From: Wyeomyia smithii
Lineage: Eukaryota > Arthropoda > Insecta > Diptera > Culicidae
DNA: 64,000 nucleotides
Assembly (NCBI RefSeq): GCF_029784165.1
Contig: NC_073694.1
Location: forward strand, 82,585,249 to 82,649,248
Direction: 5' to 3'
Part shown: one piece after another, positions 55,095-64,000 of the stretch
Layout: the number at the start of each line of letters is the position of its first letter
How positions within the stretch are numbered: the stretch's first letter is position 1
Made by a program: the position numbers and the translations under genes
Notes under the pieces: generated by a model
Told to the model about the DNA's origin: nothing
Seen by the model: the letters and a program-made list of their open reading frames with translations, nothing else
Database searches by the model: none

Positions 55095-55443
55095 TATTGT
55101 CGTCTATCACTTTTTCGTTTCACTCAGGCAAATTCAACCTCACCGGAACAATTTTTCACTGACACTGGCCGTTGACTTGACAACTTTCGTTAACGAATGA
55201 CGAAAGAACGAAAAAAGAGTATATAAACCTTGCATGAAAGTGAAATATTTCATCGGCATAGTAGAAAGAAATAAACTGATCTTGCTGTTTTGTTTTCATC
55301 GCATGAAATATAACGAAGTGTTTTGACAGTTCACTTCCATGCAAAAAGCGGGAAGGGAGAACTCTGAAAGGCTTGTGAAAAAATAACGTTTATGGTTGCC
55401 TGTTTTCTTTCTCACTCAAGAGTGTCAACAAATATCAACCCTG

Positions 55444-55451
55444 GTTGCATC
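55444..55451 (+). repeat. hAT target-site duplication, right copy
   Basis: GTTGCATC directly follows the right terminus (CAACCCTG ending at 55443). It is identical to 45764-45771. Confidence 0.92.
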
Positions 55452-56557
55452 ATGTTGCAACTTGGCAGCTGGGAGACGACGAAATCAGCTCTGCATAGTT
55501 GAACTAACTACTTTTGTGAATGCGTTTTAACAGGGCAGTTTGTTATTCGGTTATACTGATCGCAACCTTTGTGAGGGGTTTACTAAATAAAGTAAAAAGT
55601 AGAAAACTACAACACAATTTAATTGCATCCCGCACAAAATGTCCACTTGTTTTAATGCAAGAAAATTATTAACCTTCAATTATTTGTTTATTTGCCTTGG
55701 AAAAGGCATTTTGCGGTTCAAAATCGGTTGCTGATCGCAACCTTTGGCTGCCCTAACAGTGGGAGAATTAAGATACACGGACAACATGCACTGTGGAAGC
55801 TATTTCTTATTCAGTAAATTAGACGGATGCGACAGATTTGCTAGGATCCAACACAGAACGCTTGCTTGCGTTGTCGAAAATTATTAACTTTCAATGACTT
55901 GTTTATTTGCCTTGAAAAAGGCATTTTGAATTTCAAAATTGGATTTCCTGATGGCAATCTTCATGCTGCCCCAACACGGGGGGAATAATGGCAGTCGGCG
56001 ACACACGCAGAGAAGAACCGCACTGCTTCTGAGACGTGGTGACAAACCACAGGGCTAGTGCTGCTGCTAAGGAAGGACGACTGCTAATGTCGCTGTCTAG
56101 AACTATTATGAGCGACTTCGGCTGAAACAGGCTGTTATATAGGCCAAATAGCATGTTTTCGATTGCAAGGTATATGATTCTGTCGACTGTGCTTGGGAAG
56201 CAATCATATAATGACCAATCAGAGGTCGAATTTTTCGTTTTGACAAGGCTTGACTATTTTCAATAGTACAATAGATTGAATAATAAAATTAGAATTATCT
56301 TCATTTGGGAAGAATCTTAGAAGATTTTCCAATCTATTACTACAAGAACAAAGGAAATCCATCGAATAAAAACCGATTTATTACCCGGGTTAAATGCGCA
56401 AGATCTTGCATACAAGTGCGCTTTCAAGTTACGCAGAGAAAATAATATTTAATTTTTACTGAAACAAAAACTATACTTAAAACGTTCAAAAACTGATAGA
56501 AAAGATCAATTTCACACTTATTTAGAAGTAATATCAAGTAGCGACCAAAAAACTTGC
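55452..56557. repeat. repeat-rich flank right of the hAT element
   Basis: A segment with GAAAATTATTAAC, TTTGCCTTG and AAAAGGCATTTTG occurs twice, at about 55661-55770 and 55875-56000 (period ~214 bp). On the minus strand a TATATAA box (56141-56135) precedes a leader with the block CCCTGTGGTTTGTCACCACG (56063-56044). That block is also present left of the hAT element. 56160-56557 is AT-rich with nothing recognised. Confidence 0.5.
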
Positions 56558-58806
56558 AGCGATATATGTACTATTGGAGGAAATTAACATTGATGGTTAT
56601 ACAACGAGATCGAGGAAAACTCTAATTTTCCCAGAACGGCCGGCCTAGCGGAAAATTGTGAGGCAAATTTTAGGCACAAATCCTCCACATGTGAGGAGAA
56701 CGTGCCGTTATTCGAGTTGGCTTTTTAGCCGACCTACCTGATACCTGAAGTGACCCACACACGTATATAAGGCAAATTATTGAAAAAATCGAATTTTCCC
56801 AGTTCGGCCGGCCCAGCGGAAAATTGTGAGTATGAGCGATTGTTGGTCTACTAGTGGGTCACCATTCCTGAAAATATCATTTTTGGGAATTTCCTTATAG
56901 TGGGGTAGTAGTCGAATAAGTGACCCACACACGTATATAAGGCAAATTATTGAAAAAATCGAATTTTCCCATTTCGGCCGGCCTAGCTAAAAATTTTGAG
57001 TATGAGCGATTGTTGGTCTACTAGTGGGTCACCATTCCTGAAAATATCATTTTTGGGAATTTCCTTATAGTGGAGTAGTAGTCGAATAGGTGACCTACAC
57101 ACGTATATAAGGCAAATTATTGAAAAAATCGAATTTTCCCAGTTCGACCGGCCTAGCGAAAAATTGTGAGTATGAGCGATTGTTGGTCTACTAGTGGGTC
57201 ATCATTCCTGAAAATATCATTTTTGGGAATTTCCTTATAGTGGAGTAGTAGGCGAGTAAGTGACCCACACACGTATATAAGGCAAATTACTGAAAAAATC
57301 GAATTTTCCCAGTTCGGCCGGCCTAGCGGAAAATCGTGACTATGAGCGATTGTTGGTCTACTAGTGGGTCACCATTCCTGAAAATATCATTTTTGGGAAT
57401 TTCCTTATAATGGAGTAGTAGTCGAATAAGTTCCCAGTTCCCAGTTCGGCCGGCCTAGCGGAAAATTGTGAGTATGAGGTGAGGTGACCCACTAGTGGAC
57501 CAACAATCGCTCATACTCACAATTTTCCGCTAGGCCGGCCGCAATGTGGAAATTCGATTTTTTCAATAATTTGCCTTATATACGTGTGTGGGTCACCTAT
57601 TCGACTACTACTACACTATAAGGAAATTCCCTGAAATGATATTTTCAGGAATGGTGACCCACTAGTTGACAAACAATCGCTCATACTCTCACTTTTCGCT
57701 AGGCCGGCCGAACTGGGAAAATTCGATTTTTTCAATAATTTGCCTTATATACGTGTGTGGGTCACTTATTCGACTACTACTCCACTATAAGGAAATTCCC
57801 AAAAATGATATTTTCAGGAATGGTGACCCACTAGTTGACAAACAATCGCTCATACTCACAATTTTCCGCTAGGCCGGCCGAACTGGGAAAATTCGATTTT
57901 TTCAATAATTTGCCTTATATACGTGTGTGGGTCACCTATTCGACTACTACTACACTATAGGAAATTCCCAAAAATGATATTTTCAGGAATGATGACCCAC
58001 TAGTAGACCAACAATCGCTCATACTCACAATTTTCCGCTAGGCCGGCCGAACTGGGAAAATTCGATTTTATCAATAATTTGCCTTATGTACGTGTGTGGG
58101 TCACTTATTCGACTACTACTCCACTATAAGGAAATTCCCAAAAATGATATTTTCAAGAATGGTCACCCACTAGTAGACAAAAAATCGCTCATACTCACAA
58201 TTTTCCGCTAGGCCGGCCGTTCTGGGAAAACTCGATTTTTTCAATAATTTGCCTTATATACGTGTGTGGGTCACTTATTCGACTACTACTCCACTATAAG
58301 GAAATTCCCAAAAATGATATTTTCAGGAATGGTGACCCACTAGTTGACAAACAATCGCTCATACTCACAATTTTCCGCTAGGCCGGCCGAACTGGGAAAA
58401 TTCGATTTTTTCAATAATTTGCCTTATATACGTGTGTGGGTCACCTATTCGACTACTACTACACTATAGGAAATTCCCAAAAATGATATTTTCAGGAATG
58501 ATGACCCACTAGTAGACCAACAATCGCTCATACTCACAATTTTCCGCTAGGCCGGCCGAACTGGGAAAATTCGATTTTATCAATAATTTGCCTTATATAC
58601 GTGTGTGGGTCACTTATTCGGCTACTACTCCACTATAAGGAAATTCCCAAAAATGATATTTTCAGGAATGGTGACCCACTAGTAGACAAAAAATCGCTCA
58701 TACTCACAATTTTCCGCTAGGCCGGCCGTTCTGGGAAAATTCGAGTTTTCTTCGATCTCGTTATATAACCATCAATGTTATTTTCTCCAATAGTACATAT
58801 ATCGCT
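56558..58806. mobile_element. foldback-type element with arms of ~170-bp tandem units
   Basis: The termini AGCGATATATGTACTATTGG (left, plus strand; right, minus strand) frame a 2.25-kb palindrome. The left half has about six units marked by CGGCCGGCC at 56638, 56808, 56979, 57150, 57321 and 57446. The right half has eight inverted units at 57532, 57702, 57872, 58041, 58211, 58381, 58551 and 58721. Each unit has GAAAATATCATTTTTGGGAA and CACACACGTATATAAGGC. The hinge is near 57475. There is no ORF beyond short frames. Confidence 0.9.
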
Positions 58807-59269
58807 TCATCATTCGTTGTTTTGCTTTCGTCTCGATTAGACGCAAATTGTTCATCTCCGTTTGAGTTCGCAAAATAACAATACACGAGTTATCGTACGA
58901 GTGTTTTTTTGTCGATTAGTTCTTGTGCTGCGCGATAACAATAGCCGGCAGTTTATCGGCAGAAACATCTTCTGCACACTGGTAGGGGCAGGCTACCCTG
59001 CCAGTGATCTGATACGCAGCTGATATATCAGCAAGAATAATTCTCCCGCACCGCTGTTACCCCGCTAGCAGCACGGACCATCATACGATCGAGCGAGTGG
59101 AAGTCAACTACAAGTGGCATCTACAAGGTCGCGTGTAGGATACGGCCACTGTGTCACAACACGAAGCTGGATCGTCATTGTTTGTTCTGCGGAGACGCTC
59201 GATTAATCCTACTATCAGCCGTGAGGTCGTGACTTAGACGTTCGGTGAAGTATTCACTTTAGAATTTTT

Positions 59270-61113
<1,844 letters not shown>

Positions 61114-61256
61114 TAGTATTACTGCCTTTTTTTTTATTTTGATCCATTGTAGTTTGAAAAATTGTTTTTAAAATTTAATAGCAACTACTTGACCCCCCCC
61201 CCCCCACATTCGAATATTTATCGTTCGTGTGCGGTAGAGCGTAACGCTCCCGCAAA

Positions 61257-62636
61257 ATGGACGACATGCAGGTGCAACTTTTCCTGGATGTGGAAACAAA
61301 TGGGGAAAAGATTGAGATCTCCCCCATCAATTCCCCTCTACCTTCCCCGCTACCTAGCCCTGTACCAAGGGTACCGGCAACACGGGTGAAAGCTCACCCA
61401 GATGCTTCGAAAGGTCCGTTCGTAGTTTACTTCAGGCCCATAAGGAAGCCTCTAAATATTATTCAAATCGGCAAGGACCTAGCAAAACAGTTTTCGGACG
61501 TAACCGAAATTACAAAGGTTAGACCGAACAAACTGCGAGTTGTTGTGAGTAGCTTGAAGCAAGCAAACGCAATTGCTAGCTACGAGCTCTTCACGAGAGA
61601 GTACCGCGTGTACATACCTGCCAAGGACGTGGAGATCGACGGTGTGGTCACCGAAGGAAGCCTCACGGTCGATGACATTTTGCGTCACGGGGTTGGCTGC
61701 TTCAAGAACCCCCTGATTCAAGATGTAAAAATACTGGATGTCAAGCAATTGTATTCAGTATCCATCGAAGAAGGGTAGAAGAAATTCTTCCCTTCGGATT
61801 TCTTCCGTGTAACATTCGCCGGATCCGCACTGCCGAAGTACATCTCTTTGGACAGGGTTCGTCTGCCTGTACGCCTGTTCGTACCGCGGGTCATGCATTG
61901 CCAAAACTGCAAGCAGTTAGGTCATACAGCCACCTACTGCTGCAACAAGGCACGCTGCAGCAAGTGTGGAGGCAATCATGCTGAGACCGCTTGCAGTGAG
62001 GATACTGAAAAGTGTCTTTACTGCGAGGGAACTCGGCATGACCTTTCGGCGTGTCCCACGTACAAACAGCGCGAGGAAAAAAAAAAGCGTTCCCTCAAGG
62101 AACGATCAAAGCGCTCTTTCGCAGAAATGCTGAAGAATGCTGAGCAACCCTCGACAGGAAACATCTTTTCCTTTTTGCCAACCGATGAGGGTACATCTGA
62201 CGATCCCGTCGAAGGGTGTTCTTATGCCATGCCAGAAGGATCTAGGAAGCGGAGAATGATCAACTCTCCTAATCTTTCTCGCAAAGGTCGCAAGATAACC
62301 CCTAGCGGAACGACCAATAAACCAACACAAAAAGGAAGCGGTGAAGAAAAACCGAAGCAAGTACCTCCCGGTTTTAATTTTAAATCAAACCAGGAGTACC
62401 CACCGCTTCCTGGGGCACCAAAAACCCCTCGTGCACCAATTTCTCGATCAGAAGATAAAAAAGAAACAGGGTTCATAAAATTTTCTGATATTGTGGATTG
62501 GATATTTAAAACATTCATCATACCAGATCCCCTACAAAATATTCTTCTTGCCCTTCTTCCTACAGTGAAAACCTTTTTGAAGCAACTAGCAGCAACTTGG
62601 CCCCTCATTTCAGCTATCATATCTTTCGATGACTAA
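61257..62636 (+). pseudogene. I-element ORF1 (gag-like), full length with one nonsense codon
   Basis: The ATG at 61257 begins MDDMQVQLFLDVETNG, and the frame gives 459 codons to a stop at 62634. TAG at 61776-61778 (SIEEG-stop-KKFFPSD, probably Lys) is the only break. The N-terminus is Pro/Ser-rich. The central domain (IGKDLAKQFSDVTEITKVRP; FTREYRVYIPAKDVEIDGVV) matches the ORF1 at 14404. Zinc knuckles: CQNCKQLGHTATYC, CSKCGGNHAETAC and CLYCEGTRHDLSAC. The C-terminal part (VPPGFNFKSNQEYPPLPGAP) and a hydrophobic end (LQNILLALLPTVKTFLKQL) are missing from the first copy. ORF2 starts at the ATG overlapping this stop. Confidence 0.92.
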
Positions 62637-62688
62637 TACAGCGAAAGAGGTTAGGAATTTTATCACTGTATTACAGTGGAATTGCAGA
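62631..62688 (+). pseudogene. start of I-element ORF2 (endonuclease), cut off
   Basis: The ATG overlaps the ORF1 end (GATGACTAA). The frame reads MTNTAKEVRNFITVLQWNCR, the usual opening of an APE-type endonuclease in this clade (LQWNCR). It then runs into CAGGGATGCC and loses similarity. The rest of ORF2 is not in the window. Confidence 0.75.
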
Positions 62689-64000
62689 CAGGGATGCCAC
62701 ATATACAGATTTTTCTGTATTTTACAGATTTTTGAACTGAAAAAGCAATACAGAATCTGTATTGAGCATGAGCATGAGCATGATTGACCGCCCGCGGTTG
62801 CTACTCCGTTATTGCCAGATCAGCATCAATTACACAGAGAACCAATAGATGATGCTTGGGACCAACATGCATCCTCAATGTGTAAAAACTGGTGACCTTA
62901 ATCTGTTTATTAGGCAATACCAGCGCCGGCCGCATCCGAATGCAGGTCAAAGAAGGAGTTTGTATAGGAAAATGTTGACGTGATACTCGCTTTATGGAAG
63001 CCGAGAACACCTCTGCACTTCCACGAGGAATCACTGGGATGTTGGAGAAAGGGCAAGGTATACAGCAGGGTTCGTTTTGGTAAACGATGCGCTGATTTCG
63101 AGCGTCGGGTTCTTTAGAACAAGTGTCGCGCCATTACATCCGCCACAATAATCATAATGCGATTCGAACTGATTCAGTTTAACAATGTAACACCGCAACA
63201 ATAAATCGAACGCATGGATACTGGATCTTTGACCGAATTGAGACAACTTCAAATGATTGGATATCTTCTCGTAAGGTGATCCTCTTTATACCGAAAGCTT
63301 TTGCGCGTTGGTGATCTATCTGAAAATAAAACGGCCTCATGAAAGGTATAAGCACGGAGTTTCTAGGGGTTCGGTCAACCGGATATTTTCTATCTAACAG
63401 ATCGACTAACGACGTCTCTCGTATTCACTTCGTCTGCTCTAAAAAGAAAACGATCCCGCGAAAAACACACCTGAAAAACGGAATATAGAAATGTTGCGCG
63501 CTTATTACGGAAACGAACCATGAGTATCTTTCTTGCCAAACACCGCGATCCTCTGCGTACGTCGCGCGTGAAATAGCCTTTGCCACTTGTAGCAACCAGC
63601 TATTTGTCAATCCCGAGTACACGTCGGCTGACGTGATTCTTTGGAAGCTATACATCGCGTTTCCGTTAGTTACGGTATTTATCGACCGAAGGAAATTTTC
63701 GGCTAAATGGTCACTGTGAGACATGAACACGTATTCTGGGTATACCCCGCGAAATCACTTCATTTCGAAAACGTTCATATGAGCAAAACTCTCTCGAGCC
63801 GGTTTACACCGAAGCATTACGCACGACCGCTAATTTCCCTTCTACCGACACAGACGCTCGGGGACACGACATTTCGATGCGAATGTTACCTATTAAATAG
63901 AAAAATTGGCAAAGTTTCATGCATACAAAGCCTTAATTATTCAAAAACGCGGATATCCAAATTGGCCAGTATATTGAGTTTATTAACAAAATGCCGAACT
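62689..64000. mobile_element. probable hAT-type element end and adjoining repeat DNA
   Basis: CAGGGATGCCACATATACAG at 62689 has the CAGGG start of a hAT terminus and is followed by repeats of ACAGATTTTTCTGTA. After a GAGCAT triplet array (62767-62781) the sequence is moderately GC-rich and without a convincing ORF. No second terminus was seen before 64000, so the element may extend beyond the window. Confidence 0.45.

Larger units (their letters stand above)
45772..55443 (-). mobile_element. large hAT DNA transposon, 9.7 kb with nested insertions
   Basis: The left terminus is CAGTGTTGATAAAAG and the right terminus, on the minus strand, CAGGGTTGATATTTG. Both are flanked by GTTGCATC. It contains a four-exon transposase on the minus strand, a histone H3 pseudogene, a zinc-finger fragment, a small MITE at 50707-50941 and a 2.9-kb MULE-like insertion at 45843-48710. 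Without that insertion the element is about 6.8 kb. With intact ends and an open transposase it could be autonomous. Confidence 0.93.

Noticed and set aside
56558..58806. CRISPR-like or satellite array
   Set aside because: Units are ~170 bp without spacers, and half are inverted with shared termini, so a foldback transposon fits better.

Overview
The window looks like insect nuclear DNA, most probably from a mosquito, perhaps Aedes. This is an inference from three things: the AT-rich sequence, one intron-containing fascin (singed) gene whose protein is very close to the dipteran form, and the dense mix of RTE, CR1-like, R1, I, Ty3/gypsy, hAT, DD41D mariner, MITE and SINE sequences. No bacterial-type genes or operons occur. 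Almost everything outside fascin is transposable elements, many of them nested.

Layout. 0-2 kb: a DD41D mariner remnant, a small MITE and a perfect 23-bp hairpin. 2.1-11.4 kb: a three-level nest. An RTE element (minus strand) is split by a CR1-like element (minus), which is split by a 5'-truncated R1 element (plus) with a clean 12-bp target duplication. A MITE also sits in the RTE endonuclease. 11.8-13.7 kb: inverted repeats and a tRNA-derived SINE with a 15-bp target duplication. 14.2-28.1 kb: an I-clade element (plus) split by an 8.7-kb Ty3/gypsy-type LTR element (minus). The LTR element has 690-bp LTRs, a gag-pol slippery heptamer and no recognisable integrase.

28.8-38.7 kb: fascin, five exons on the plus strand with a 7.1-kb fourth intron full of repeats. 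Its 5' exon or exons are not visible here. The TE nests to the left therefore probably lie in the first intron or the upstream flank.

39-44 kb: a second CR1-like element (minus), with both ORFs broken by only three nonsense codons in total. 44-55.4 kb: a hAT system. A 9.7-kb hAT element (45772-55443, 8-bp duplication GTTGCATC) carries an apparently intact four-exon transposase. Inside it lie a replication-type histone H3 pseudogene with its 3' stem-loop and a degenerate C2H2 zinc-finger fragment. A MULE-like long-inverted-repeat element is inserted in its left end (9-bp duplication AATTTTCAC). Two ~490-bp MITEs are internally deleted relatives of the hAT element. 56.5-58.8 kb: a foldback element whose arms are tandem ~170-bp units. 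58.8-62.7 kb: a second I-clade element with a ~1.84-kb ATT microsatellite in its 5' leader. It is cut just after the start of ORF2 by what looks like the end of another hAT-type element. 62.7-64 kb: unassigned repeat-like DNA.

The most unusual system is the 45.8-55.4 kb hAT element: an intact, multi-exon, possibly autonomous transposase in an element that also holds host-gene fragments and has non-autonomous derivatives beside it. Coordinates and comparisons were made by eye. Family assignments below superfamily level are tentative.
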